Below the pieces are notes generated by a model, which was not told the DNA's origin, did no database searches, and saw nothing but the letters and a program-made list of their open reading frames with translations. From Sphaeroforma arctica JP610 (lineage: Eukaryota; Opisthokonta; Ichthyosporea; Ichthyophonida): a DNA stretch of 47,740 nt. Made by a program: the position numbers and the translations under genes. The stretch is taken from positions 4,483-52,222 of the forward strand of contig NW_014039898.1 in assembly GCF_001186125.1 (NCBI RefSeq), in the 5' to 3' direction. Shown one piece after another: positions 32,764 to 44,054 of this stretch (positions are counted from its first letter, which is position 1; every line of letters starts with the position of its first letter).

Positions 32764-33739
32764 TCAGTCGTTGGGAATTCGATGTGATCCGATATTAAGA
32801 GCACTTGAACCGTCAACATTGTTAACTTCATAAGTTCCGCTCTTCTTATCGGCCACTGAACTCTTGAATGGTTTAATGTATTTAGCCGTAAGCACAGTTG
32901 TATCGGAGTTGCATCGCTTTTGTCTCTTCTTGAGCGCGATATCTTTCATCTCTCTCAGACAAGAAAAGACGACGTTTCTAGTACGACGCATCTTCTCTAA
33001 CCATGGTAACACATGATCTTCTTGAGAATCCTTGTTGAAAGGTATTTGTAGTTCACTATAACGGCCCCTAAAATAGTCAGCGGGTGTTGTACCAGTGACT
33101 GAATCCGGTGTCTCGTTCATTTGTGTCTGTACCCAGTTAATTGAATACGGCCACAAGTCAGCATCGTCTAGCAACGCTCCACGCATGAACTCCTTCATCT
33201 TTCTGTGTCGTACCTCATTCGCACCTTGTGTCTGAGGCTTGTAAAGTACACCCATTTTGTGGCATGATCCCGCAACGAGTAACAGCGTCGTCATGACGTC
33301 TCCTGTAAACTCACTACCGTTGTCGGTACATACTATAGCTGGCCAGCCGAAATCTGCGAAACACTTATAAATGCACTCAGCCACCGTTTGAGTTGATTTG
33401 TCTTTCAGAGGATATAGTACACTATATCTTGAAGCAACATCAAAAACGTGGTAGACATACTTGCCTTTCGTGTGTTTAGACGTGGGCAGCTCAACCAGAT
33501 ACACTCCGCAATGGGGCATATCCATAGCGCTTGATTCGGTTAACTTCGCAGTTGTTACATTCGTGATACACCTGAAATATATATTGCTTGCGCTTTGGGT
33601 GTACAATCCCGTATCTCTTGCAATCTTTCTCAGTCCGAACCTTATCCATGTGCTTAAGTGCATAATTCTGCCTTAACCACTTGAATATGTCACCCTCCGT
33701 TGATCTTGCTATATCAAAATCTGGAGGTGAGGAGTCCAC
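32764..33739 (-). pseudogene. Gypsy B integrase block (fossil)
   Basis: An HHCC-like zinc segment near 33739-33540 (ends YHECNNC) is followed by the DDE core with DVASRYSVLYPL, CTDNGSEFTG and GANEVRHRKMKEF. These are the usual landmarks of Ty3/Gypsy and retroviral integrases. The C-terminal tail continues toward 32230. Confidence 0.88.
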
Positions 33740-33915
33740 TACTACATCACCTGGACTCGAAGACTCTTCTCGTCCAGTCTCGCCTGAAAGGTCGGCCGTG
33801 TGAATTCTACTAATGTTCTCTGTCCATTAGTTGAATTACATGGTCGTATACATCTGGAAAATCGTTCATCAACTGTTTGAGTAGCCTGGTCTCGGCCTCG
33901 TATGCAGTTTCTCTA

Positions 33916-34616
33916 TTAGAACGTATCCTTTTGTAAAATGCCTTCTCTAATGATGAGTTCCTCTTTCAATTTTGTAGGTTCAGATTGTACCTCAGCAACG
34001 CATATCGCAGGTGCGTGTGTCACCCCAGCCTCTCGTTGAGACCTAATTGTCAAGAGTGGAATCTTGGATTCTTCGACCTTACGTTGGAAGGTCTCGGATG
34101 GTGTCCATTTGGTTTTACCAACTGGACCTATACGACATATTATTGTATATCGCCAAGGAGTCTTCTGGACTACACGAATACCCTGGTAGAGGAAAGTATC
34201 TACCTCTCTATCCACATATATGGGCTCACATTGAATCATCGATATCAACTGTGGTAGCCACTTATCTGAATGTCTTAGGGGACAACACAACGTGCTGGTA
34301 GCATCTTGTATATGAACATAATTTAGCAACTGTGGTATCAACAACCACGGTGGATTCGCCCAGGCATTCTCATCAGTTAAATCGATTTGAAGCCCATCAC
34401 CGTCTGGATGTTGCGTACGGTATCGCGGCAGTTGCGCATTATGGTGTGCTGCAAACATATCAATGGTATTTGGTCCATATATGTTGTCTGCAATTTTAAA
34501 CCACCTAGGATTGGCTTTCCAATCCGTAGCTAGCAAGTCCCGAACCATCTTATTGAAGTCCGGTACGAAGCGTGACAGCATATCCGGTAAATGATTATGT
34601 ATGCCCGGTATATGTG
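33916..34616 (-). pseudogene. Gypsy B extra module between RNase H and integrase (fossil)
   Basis: NTIDMFAAHHNAQLPRY, then WANPPWLLIPQLL and WLPQLISMIQ. A matching stretch is found in Gypsy A at 9325-9594. From memory of the families, a D-x-F-A...N-A-x-L-P motif followed by a PP-hydrophobic motif occurs after RNase H in DIRS-like elements. Its presence in a DDE-integrase element is worth noting. Confidence 0.6.
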
Positions 34617-35129
34617 TTATGCTAAAGAAAACTTTGCGATCGTATCGTGCCATCGACTGACCAATTGTGAATTCGGGTTCATGTCCTTTAAATGTTGCAC
34701 CGATTTCTGATCGCACAGTACATTAAAATGTGTGCAGTAAAGATAGTCCTTAAAATGAGTGAGTGCGGTTACAATAGCTAGTAACTCTTGTTGCACGGTC
34801 GGATAATTGATCTGTGACGAGTTCATAGCTCTGCTAAAGAACTGCACGTATCTCGGTTCTCCGTCAATCATTTGATACAGAACGGCTCCTAATGCCATGT
34901 CGGATGAGTCTGTAGCCACTATGAAGGGTATTCCATCTTTTGATGGCTGGACTACTGGGGCTTGTTGAACCACTGTTTTGAGCTGCTTAAAGGCATCATC
35001 ACAGTCTTTGGTCCACAACGCTCCTAATTTGCCCTTGTGACATCTTAAATGTCCGAAAGGCTTCAAGTAGCTTGCCAGGTGTGGAACTCCGTCTGACAGG
35101 AAGTTAACAAAACCGCACATGCTGTTCAC
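34617..35129 (-). pseudogene. Gypsy B RNase H block (fossil)
   Basis: VATDSSDMALGAVLYQ, FFSRAMNSSQINY and QELLAIVTALTHFKDYL match the RNase H region of Ty3/Gypsy and the same block of Gypsy A. Confidence 0.88.
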
Positions 35130-35188
35130 GTCCTTGCCTGTAGTGGGGGTTCTTCAGTCTAGTAAGTGTTCTACTTTTCCGGGGTCGA

Positions 35189-35782
35189 TTATAATGCCTT
35201 CCCCAGATATACGATAACCCAACAACTGTATCTCGTTAACACCAAAATGACATTTCTTGCTGTTGATCTTAAACTTGTGTTTTTTAGCCTTGCCAGTACC
35301 TCTCTTACAACCCTGTCATGCTCCTCTTTAGTTTTAGTAAACACGACAATGTCATCGATATATACCTGAACATTATTCAGGCCTTGCATGATTTGTTGAA
35401 AGAAGACTGGTAGCATATGTAAACCAAAAGGGACTCTTTTAAAAGAATACTGCTGTCCATCCCAAGTGAAGGTGAAATACTTCCGATGTGGTTTGTATAT
35501 CGTCATTTGGTGGTAGCCTTGCTTCAAATCGATAGTCGAAAATATTTTCGTACCTTCCGTTCTTCTCAGCAATTCATTAATTCTTGGTAAATGGAAATTA
35601 TGTGTGGGTATAAGAGTTTTTAGAGGACTCATATCCAAACACATGCGAACCTTCTTTAACGTGTCATCAGAGTTGAACTGGTCTACAGCCAAGTGTGTCA
35701 GGTTGACAGGAGTAGGTTCGTAGTTGACTGCGATTACTCCGTTTTCCAACCATGTCTTCTTATTCTCGTACCACCTGTTCAT
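35189..35782 (-). pseudogene. Gypsy B reverse transcriptase block (fossil)
   Basis: FSTIDLKQGYHQM, FKRVPFGLHM and the catalytic VYIDDIVVF identify an RT related to, but clearly diverged from, that of Gypsy A, so the two are separate families. Confidence 0.9.
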
Positions 35783-35851
35783 GACGCCACGTTACGTAAT
35801 TGCGCGTTGGATATTTCAACTTCGAAAAGTCTAGTTTTATCAAATCTAAGC

Positions 35852-36713
35852 TCACATTCCGTTATTGAATTTAAACTGATCCCAGTCGGTGATCTTTATC
35901 TTGCTGTTCACAAAAATAAGATCCTTTAGCTTATCTGTATATTGGGGTATCATTTCCTTCACAGTCTTAGAAGGCTGGTATACAGGCTTCAGCAGAATAT
36001 CGTCTGACTGATCTTTCTGTGGGTCAATGTTCGTTGGCAAACCGGCAATTGTTATACCTAACGATAACAGCTCTCCCATCCCCACTATTAAATCGTAATC
36101 TGGCGAATCAATGTGGTCCGTTGATCTGCAAGGGTAAACCTTAAATCTACGGCCATGTCACGGCATATAATCCCCTTTTCGTCAGCTAATTTTAACACAG
36201 TAGGTTAAATACAGAATCTTGATGATAAACATGAAATTTGTTAGCCCGGATCCAGTAACGCTTTTATTTCATGCCCATTAACTCGTACATCCAGAATGAC
36301 ACGCTCATCTTGCGGTGCATCCTTTTGCTTCAGTGCCAAGATCCGGTATGATTGTCACTTAACTTCTACCTTCGGTTGCACCTTACATATGTGTTTGTGG
36401 TAACCTCCAGTCCCTTCGCAGTCTGCACACTTCGCGATAAAATGTTTACATTTTTCTGCGTGCCTGCCATTCCAGCGTCCATTCGGCTCATGTTGGGTCA
36501 TGCGCCAGCTGCAATCTGTCTCAGCACAGTCCTTGGTCTCCCTATATTTTGGTTTAGGAGGATCGGCTGCCTGATTAGATCTATTGGCATGGGTCCCGCG
36601 AGTGTTGACATTGTTCTTAAGACCATCAGTACCTTGCTTGGCCTAATGGCCTCCTCTGTCACCAACTTTGTTCCCCTTGTTATTTCAGTCTCGACCGGTA
36701 CCTGATCCTCCAT
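35852..36713 (-). pseudogene. Gypsy B protease/knuckle region (fossil)
   Basis: The stretch between gag and RT. MGELLSLGITIAGLPTNIDP matches the segment after the protease of Gypsy A. The Cys/His-rich part around 36350-36520 corresponds to the nucleocapsid knuckle. Only short open stretches remain. Confidence 0.55.
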
Positions 36714-37145
36714 TCGTGTTGGGTACCGTCTTCTTAATAGACGATGTGAATTTCACCACAGAACTCGGACGGTTCGAAAACGTCTGGTCTGCTCTCGAAT
36801 AATTTCAGTCCTTGTCAAGTCGGCGAGTTTTATGATGCCGTCAGTTGGCCCTTCAGTTGAAATCTCGCGTACTTTGTCCGGGAAAGATTGGTGTATATCT
36901 GCGTACAATACATTCTTGGTCTTTTCTATGCAGAGCCGACCAGAAAATAGTTTTTACCCACAGCACACACATACTCAGCTTGTCTCGCGACATTTCTTGT
37001 GGCTGAGCACGTGTTATATGAGTGTCCAGTTCCAAAAGGTAATGTGACACTGGTGTTCCTTCGTCCGGTGGTACCATTATTGATACCAATAATTCCGGTC
37101 TAGGATTGGTTGAGAACAGATGGACTATCATCTCGCTTTGCTCCT

Positions 37146-38240
37146 TCATGTATTTAGCTTTGTTATAGTAGCTCTAGCCTTCCCCAACTTATTATACTTA
37201 TAAGATGACGGCTTAAAACTCTGTTGCGCAGCCTCGAACCATAAGTTCTTACGTAAATTTGCAGTGAGCATAGTTTGACCAAATTCTTTCAAAGATCGCG
37301 ACAATAAAGCTAAATCACTCGTATCGATAGGGTCCTTACGGACTTTTCGATCCGAACGATACGTAAGGGGTAACTTACCTATGTCCTTGACGAACTTCTT
37401 ACTGTCCACTGACTTCTCGGCGTGTATAATGCGTAGCTCCGTATCAATCTTATATTGAAAGTGCCTCGCCATTGTTATTCTCAAACTGGCTTGCTCTAAC
37501 TTTCCTTGATCCATTGCTAGCATCACATCCTCTTTTGCATTGAGCATTCGAGCAGTGAAATCACAATTTTCTTGTCACTCTCTGAAATCTCATCAAATGG
37601 CGTGTCCATCTCCTTCAGTCCATGTAGTCACTGAATGTCTCCATCGTCACCGTCATCCTTTCGTGCCTTCTTGCGAGTCGTCATCGTCTTCTGCGTCTTC
37701 GACTGCTTGGCTGATGGCGGCAAGTTATCTGGTCAGTCTGGTTTTTCAAATTCCGGCGATGACTGATCCTCGTCTCCGCTAGAACTCTTAGACTTCTTTT
37801 CCAGCGTAAATTTTCGTTTGCCGATCTTCTTCCGGTCTTTGTATTCCTGGAATTCAGCCGCCGACTTTCGCAATTCGCGCAGGGAATCATCTGTGTCTCG
37901 GCCATCTGAATCTTCTCGTCCAGAGTCTGCCCCCTGTTCTGATTCAGATTCTGAAGCCCCTTTACCTTGTGGTATTAGGTCTCCCGGTCCTGATTCTGTC
38001 TGCTTTTGCTTCGGCATCTCCTTGGATTTCTTAGATTTCTTGGGCTTGGTCTTGCCCTTTGTAACGTCATCAAAATAATCCGCAGGCAAAGCGTGTGCCA
38101 TCATATTTGTCACAGCTTCGTCCGCTTACGGGTCAGGCGTCAAAGAGTGTTCCAAAGGCGTAACCTTCGGCTGGTTCTATTATGCCATCGCTTTTTCTTT
38201 ACCCTTCGTCATATACTTCCGATAGCGTCTAAACTTAAAA
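37146..38240 (-). pseudogene. Gypsy B gag region (fossil)
   Basis: Lysine/glutamate- and Ser-rich N-terminal half (KGKTKPKKSKKSKEM) followed by a helical region (LRITMARHFQYKIDTELRI). It lies just inside the upstream LTR and leader. No strong domain match can be claimed beyond position and composition. Confidence 0.6.
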
Positions 38241-38343
38241 ACATGTAAATGTCAGACTAACCAGGCTGACTATCGGTTTCAATGAATTAACGTAAAAGAA
38301 AAGTAAGATTTTAAAGTAAATTGCACAATGTAATTTTAAGTTT

Positions 38344-39048
38344 AGCTTCAGCCCTTGGTAATGAGCTAAAGATTAGGGGATGTAAGACTGAGACTATTGT
38401 CTTTATGGCTCCGCTCTAATCACTCAATACTTCTGTCTAAAAAAAAATTGGTGTCAGTAAATAAAATCATATCTCATTTCATTGGATGTATGATATTTCA
38501 TTCTATATCATTCTATGCCTCGAAACTACGTTCCAATCGCAATTACCAATAAAACAACTCTAAGTCCAACTCAAGAAAAATATAAATAAAATCAAAAACT
38601 CCATGCTGGTACAGTTAAATGTCAGTACCTATACCCCATCACATGGTACCTAGCTCTCCATCCCATTGAAGGCATAGACGGGCACATCTAGTTGGCCGGC
38701 TAGGGGGGGATCTTATTCATGCTGAGAGTATTTGGTAATACAACATGTGTCATCAAGTGTCAGTATCACGTGAGACTCGCCCAGTGTTGTATCCCAATAT
38801 TCTGATGGAAATTATACATGTAGAAAAACCATCATATCAATATCGACAGAGTCTCATTTCTCTGTCGTATACAATTATCAACAGAGTCTCATTTCTCTGT
38901 CGTATACAATTATAGTTCCAAATATACAAATTAGATTATTTGTCAATTATCTACAATTGCGTTTCAACGTATACCAGTTTTCATAACCGTAATAACGTTT
39001 GAACGATAATACGTTTATAATACTATAGGAACCCGCTGATTTTACACA
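38344..39048 (-). repeat. Gypsy B upstream LTR
   Basis: About 705 bp matching 30947-32048 without its internal duplication. The minus-strand end reads TGTGTAAAATC. It abuts the truncated QSDN copy 2 at 39049. The leader lies at 38241-38343. Confidence 0.9.
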
Positions 39049-39804
39049 TATTTATCTGCCCAGTTATTGCCGATGTCACAAACCAGTCGCTGCATGGCAA
39101 TTTCAGATGAGCCGATTCCTTGTTTGTACCAAGCGACACACTTGGCTGCAGCTTTAGTTCCTAATCGCATAATGTCTCTTCTCCCACGTTGTCGTTTCTT
39201 GCAATAGCTGGGCTTAAGTATAAGATGGAAGGCAGCATCTATCTGCCCGACGTTAGAAAAACTTGGTAAAGGTGCTTGAGTATCGTTATGCGCAGCTGCT
39301 GAAACGACATTCAAACCGTTACAGAAGCTGATCACGGCTTCTACTATCACATTCCCTTGTGCAGAGCCTGTATCGTTTTTGAAGAAGTGCTTTGTTCCTG
39401 TGCGTCTAGTCTTCGTCGCATTATCTGGGTTGATGAATTCACTGATGAACGGTTGCAACTCTTTGTCATCTGCATATACACCATCGTACGGCTCAACCAC
39501 AGGTAGGATATCCGTTTGGGTATAGACAATCAAGCCAGTGTGAGTGATTATAATATCGTGAAACTCTGTTGCGCCGTGTCTAATTGCTTTCTTGATCCAT
39601 GTTAACTTCTGTTTCGTCGGATATGTTCGGCCTACCACAGCAACTGCCGTGTTCAAGATCGTTCTCGTTCGCCTTTTTCGTTCGTGATCCCAGCACACCA
39701 ATGCTTCAAATATATCATTCGGACAAGTGATGTCGTGTATGGATATTATCCAGTTGTTGATAAATTATTGTACGTACGAAAAGTGAGCGTCCAGTACGGA
39801 TTTA
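39049..39804 (-). pseudogene. QSDN copy 2: C-terminal exon
   Basis: After the intron the frame reads SVLDAHFSYVQ, a stop, FINNWIISIHDITCPNDIFEAL and an uninterrupted 219-codon stretch from 39701. These align with copy 1 ALDTHFEYVNIVLQRFVEGHD ... CTPVDIYRAV, here given in part. Later KCVAWYKQGIGSSEIAMQRL resembles the copy 1 C-terminus. The frame ends two codons inside the Gypsy B LTR, so the natural end is lost. Confidence 0.55.
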
Positions 39805-40385
39805 CTTGAAGAAATCAAAAGTTAGTATTGGTTAACTGATGACGTTTCGTGTCATATTATGTAGCAAGAATTAGTAATAAGTACACATACATTGAGAAAC
39901 TACAGGTCTCAGGCCAGATTTTACAGCAAGAAACCATCTTTGATTTATGGAAGTCATCAGAGTTAGCTCACTCCCGAGAGCTAATCAAGTTGCACAAATT
40001 ACTCTCAAGAGTTGAGTTATTACTTAACCGACTTCCGAGAGCAGATTTAGTTTCTCAACCGATTCCCGAGAGTGGATTAAGCCTATCAACCACAACATAT
40101 TAATAATAGCTGCGGTTCTATGTGAGTCACAACCTATGCGGAATGGCATCATGTGATCAGCGTGAGTTTTAGTTGCAGAGAAGTTGAAAATGAAAAGCAT
40201 CGAAGTGTTAAAGTGTTCCGCATAAGGTTTCTCATACTGACCATATGAGTTTTTACCCTGGCCAGCCCAAGTGGCTGAACACTAGCACAAACATCTTAGG
40301 TATAAAACCAAAGGTGAGGTCAGAAATAAATATATACATTTGCACTTTATTTAAAGTCTACTGCATTGTACTCTGACATACATAC
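39805..40385 (-). other. 581-nt spliceosome-type intron in QSDN copy 2
   Basis: On the minus strand it starts GTATGTATG (40385), has a perfect TACTAAC branch motif at 39827-39821, and ends TTTCTTCAAG at 39805. The exon sides, EAQVG and SVLDAHF, are adjacent in intronless copy 1 (EAQAGKTALDTHF). The join as written is off by one base (GTGG then TAAATCC), consistent with one lost G at the acceptor in this decayed copy. The interior has loosely repeated CCGAGAG units at 39975-40075. Confidence 0.7.
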
Positions 40386-40560
40386 CCACCTGGGCTTCGA
40401 TAAAGTTCCATCGTTTGATCTGCAAGTCAATGCCCATAGTCTTGAGTTTCCGATTGATCCGCACACATTCTATAAAATTGTCTGGCGATGAAAATGATCC
40501 AGCGTTGTCACTTTGTAGGATGATCGCTTTTTTACTTGGAAACTGCTTCTTTATACGTAG
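40386..40560 (-). pseudogene. QSDN copy 2: second and third motif exon
   Basis: KKQFPSKKAIILQSDNAGSF ... IKRWNFIEAQVG. The D of QSDN and the E of EAQ are 37 residues apart, against 33 in copy 1, close to DDE spacing. The upstream edge abuts the LINE 3' end. Confidence 0.65.
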
Positions 40561-40593
40561 GAATAATAATAAATTATTTCAAAAAAAGAAAAG

Positions 40594-41622
40594 TTACAAT
40601 GTATGTATATTACAATGAACATATGGTATGGATCTCATAGCCGTTGCAGTGGTTCGGGAAAGATCAATGGGAAAAAAGTGGTCAGTAAATTCCCGTTTGA
40701 AGCTTGGGCCAATTGAGTCGACGATAGAGGATATGCGCTGAGTCAATTCGGGCCGGTGCTGACAAAACACTGATACCATCGAATGTGCCATGTATTCGCT
40801 TGTTGACCTACTAGGTAGCGTACCACCTCTGTGATACGGATCGGGTCTGCGCCGTGTTATGCCGTGTGCTGGCTGGCCTGGATCGGAAGTATCATAGGCG
40901 GGACAGGACCAACAAGCGCGATGATTGGGTTGAACTGACATTTGGAAGTAGTACTTCAACGGCGTGATTGGCCGGGGTATGGGGAACATCTGTTGATGTG
41001 TCAGAGACGGGTGAGGGTACGGTGGTGCTTCTACATGTTGGAGAAAATATCCAAGGTGTTCGTGGAGGGTCCAGATACCGTGGAAGTCGTGGCACTCCTG
41101 TAACTGCTGAAGGAGGTAAGGGCCTATGGGCGGCAGTTTCGGGCCTACCAGGATGCGTCGAATCAGTTGTTGGATGCAGGTAAAGTGGCTAGTGGTGAAC
41201 TTGTGGCTACCGGGGCAGACAGGGCAGAGACAGCCGTCGGTGCGGTAGTCAAGCAATGTGAACATGTACGTATTCGTTGCAATCATAGCACAGAGCCGGA
41301 TTGATGTAGGCTCGAGGCAGCGGTTGAAGCTGTCGTGTCTGGCTTTGTCTCGGTTTGAGGTTGGCGGTTTACCCATAACCAGTTGGTAGTAGTATTGACG
41401 CCGAACCTTTGCCGCGATCTCCTTGTTGGACCAGCGGTTTGTTGAGTTCTTCCTGATGTCGTCACGGCGTTGGAGGAGGGCTACATGGCCAGGTGTACGC
41501 CCGCACGTGGTTTTGTGTACAGTTTTCAGGTGAGCATAAATACTGTACGGGAAGCGCAGTGAAGGTTTGTCGTGGGCCCAGGCGGGTTGCGTCAGAGGGG
41601 TGAGTGGATTTGTGCTGGCCAT
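40594..41622 (-). pseudogene. LINE ORF2 C-terminal part with zinc knuckle
   Basis: Same frame as the RT block, separated from it by one TAA. CLCPVCPGSHKFTTSHF is a CCHH/CCHC-type motif usual after the RT in LINE ORF2. A His/Cys-rich region follows (NHRACWSCPAY). The frame ends at TAA 40594-40596. Confidence 0.75.
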
Positions 41623-41631
41623 TGAGTCGAG

Positions 41632-42576
41632 TTATATTCCCAGGCAACCTCTGAGGTAGTCCGCGAATGGTCGCGCGGGAAGCAGGCCACAAAAGTGGAG
41701 TAAGTTTAATTGATGTTTGGGAAACCGAGGGTATTTAGCGCCCGTGATGATGGCTGATGCTTGGATGCGTACTGAGTTAAAGCGCTCGAACAGGGAGTCC
41801 AACGCATCCTTCCATATAGGCGGAGCCCAGGCGATAATGTTCAGGCCATATGTAGCCGTGGAAAGGATGAATGCTTTGAACAGCACCAGTCGGTTGCGGG
41901 GGTGTCGCCAGCTGAAGCCATGGGAGCCATAAGCGCGGAAAAGGGCGATACCCAGAGACAATGCTGCAACCAGGGATTGCATATGTCTGGCGAGGTTTAT
42001 CCCTGGTATTCCGTGAGAGAGTGGGAACCCTGGATATTTGGAGTGTTTCGGTTTGGCATGTGTGGGCGTCATCTTCAGGGGGAGAAAACGTCTGTTCCAA
42101 GGTGCGTCTGCAAGCGTCGGCGTGATAAGCTCACCATTTAAACGGAGGGTTGGCGCCGCGTGTCGCAAGTCGGTAGATCGCACTCGGGGTTTAATGACAC
42201 TTTGTTCGAGGCCGTCATCTAAGAAGGGCTGGAGCGGAACCGATTGAGGGGCTTGGATTCGTGTGTCATCGACAAATAAATAAGATCGGAGGAGCTTGGG
42301 CCGAAATTGTGCTAACTTGACAGCTAAGGAATCCATGTAGATAGTAAAGAGCTGGGGCCCGACGATTGAGCCTTGTAGGATTCCATTCGTTCTATGGAAT
42401 AGAGGCGAGAGCGTGCAGCGGTATGTCACTCGGGTAGGGACCCTCTCAAATAGCGCGCGGAGGCAGTTGATCCAGTTTTCGGGCATTCCAGCGTGGCGCA
42501 GGAGTACCCATAGTTGGGTATGACAGGAGTACCGTGATTTGAAGCCAGCTTGGGTAGCGTAGGTAGCAGTTTTCAA
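41632..42576 (-). pseudogene. LINE ORF2 reverse transcriptase, main part
   Basis: QAGFKSRYSCHTQL, NGILQGSIVGPQLFTIYMD and SYLFVDDT are the non-LTR RT motifs 3 to 5; VDDT is the catalytic F/YADD box with V for A. The thumb-like region follows (LVLFKAFILSTATYGLNI). The RT start is in another frame at 42446-42862. Confidence 0.88.
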
Positions 42577-42862
42577 AGTTGCGTCTGACTATTTGCGTAA
42601 GCGTGATGGGGCGGAAGTCGGTGGGGGAGGTGATATCTGCATCGGCTATCTTTGGGTGCGCTGTCAGGAGGCTGCAGGGAAGGGCTGCAGGGAAGGTACC
42701 CGCCTTCAGTACCTCAGTGAATGCTTCGGCAAGGAGTATAAGCAGTGGGCTTGTGGCATCGGGGCGTCCAAATGTCCGGCGTTCGGTGGAGCGCTCCACT
42801 GCGGCCTTCAGGAGGAGGATGTGGATCCCGTCGGGATAACTTCCATTACATCGTCGGGGCAT
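42446..42862 (-). pseudogene. LINE ORF2 RT N-terminal motifs
   Basis: PDGIHILLLKAA, LLAEAFTEVLKAGTFPAAL and DFRPITLTQIV are motifs 0 to 2 of LINE RTs. The frame differs from the main RT block by one; the switch lies near 42580. Confidence 0.85.
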
Positions 42863-43200
42863 ATGGTGGAAGTGACATCGGGAGAGGGTTCAGTATCCGG
42901 CGGAACCACGTACGGGTTTGTAGAGTTGAATAGGTCCTCAGAGTAGCCAGCGAGAGTGGCGCCTGTGTCACCGGTACCCGGTATGCAGGGTTGGCGCGGC
43001 GACCGTCGTTGGTACGCAATATCTTTGAACATTTGAGCATTGCTTTGGGCGGTCAGACGTGGGCGGAACGAGTGGTTTGGCAGCCGCTGAACCCAGGGTC
43101 TGTTTAAGTCATAGTAGAATCCTCCGAAGATTTGTGGGTTAGCGGCATAGCGCCAGATGCGGTCGAAGATCCGTAGCAGCCCTTCCGCTGGTCCGTACAA
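42808..43200 (-). pseudogene. LINE ORF2 linker between endonuclease and RT
   Basis: YGPAEGLLRIFDRIWRYA and a Pro/Ser-rich stretch to VIPTGSTSSS, leading by one frame change into PDGIHILLLK. No catalytic motif. Confidence 0.6.
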
Positions 43201-44054
43201 AGAGAGATACGACCGTAGTAGGTTCTGATGACCCCGGATTTCGGCTTGGAATAGTCGCGCGCGGGATTTGTTGCGTAGGTGAACAGTCGATGGCGATATC
43301 GGTTATATCCATGGGAGGGGAGACGTTGGTCCGGAGGCGGCGGCATTGCTGGCATTTGTTGGGGCCGATGGATTTGATTCGTAGAAATTATCTGGAGATC
43401 GAGTCCAAAGGTGTGGTCACCACAGATACCGTAGTCCGTCAGCTTATAAGTTTGGAGGGAGGCGGGGGTGGTAGGTCGATGATACGCATGTTCAGTACCA
43501 GTTGAGCCGCCAGCATAAAGGTAGTCCAAGTGCCACTTATTATGCAGAGTAGTCTCAATCGTTTTCATACGTAGTCCGTGATTTGTAGATGCGTGGCCAT
43601 ACTTCCGGGCTTTTAAGATGAAATCTCCCCACACGACATCTGGTTGGAAACCGCCAATCTCGGGGGGATTCATGTATCGCCTGACGTCTTCTTCAGTAAG
43701 CGATTTGAGTGGAAAGTAGAACACGGCCATATGAACGCCAAAGCACACAAAGAACACTGCGTACGGTGAAGAGTGTACAAGTTGAAAATTCGATGGGTGG
43801 TCTTTGGAAACGATGCCAATACCACAGTGTGAAGGGTGTAAGGTCTTATGCCGTGTAGTGTGATGTAGAATATGGTAGTGTGTGTTCGAGCGTACATGAT
43901 TAAGAAATGTGGCGTTATGCCAGAATTCAACCACACACATAACATCAACCTGACTTAAAATCGATACAACGTTCAAACACTTGTCTGTATGTACTGCGTT
44001 GTCCATGTTGAGTCCTTGTGGGTTGAAGAGCGTCATCCTCATTGGTCCTAACAT
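43104..44054 (-). pseudogene. LINE ORF2 APE-like endonuclease
   Basis: ATG 44054. NPQGLN, VVEFWHN (E of the active site), GIGIVSKDH, VVWGDFILKARKYG (the GDFN box with I for N), LDYLYAG and GDHTFGLDL near the end (the SDH box with G for S) follow the AP-endonuclease plan. Altered GDFN and SDH residues suggest reduced or lost activity. Its ATG overlaps the ORF1 stop. Confidence 0.8.

Larger units (their letters stand above)
30947..39048 (-). mobile_element. Ty3/Gypsy LTR retrotransposon B, broken
   Basis: Minus-strand element with LTRs at about 30947-32048 (downstream) and 38344-39048 (upstream). A purine tract lies just inside the downstream LTR (32049-32061, C-rich on the plus strand). Coding order is gag, knuckle, reverse transcriptase, RNase H, an extra module, integrase, which is the Ty3/Gypsy order. 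It looks nearly full-length in layout but broken, with perhaps ten or more breaks. LTRs differ by a few per cent by eye. No matching target duplication is seen: the left flank is telomere-like repeat and the right flank is QSDN copy 2, so the flanks may have been rearranged. Confidence 0.9.
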
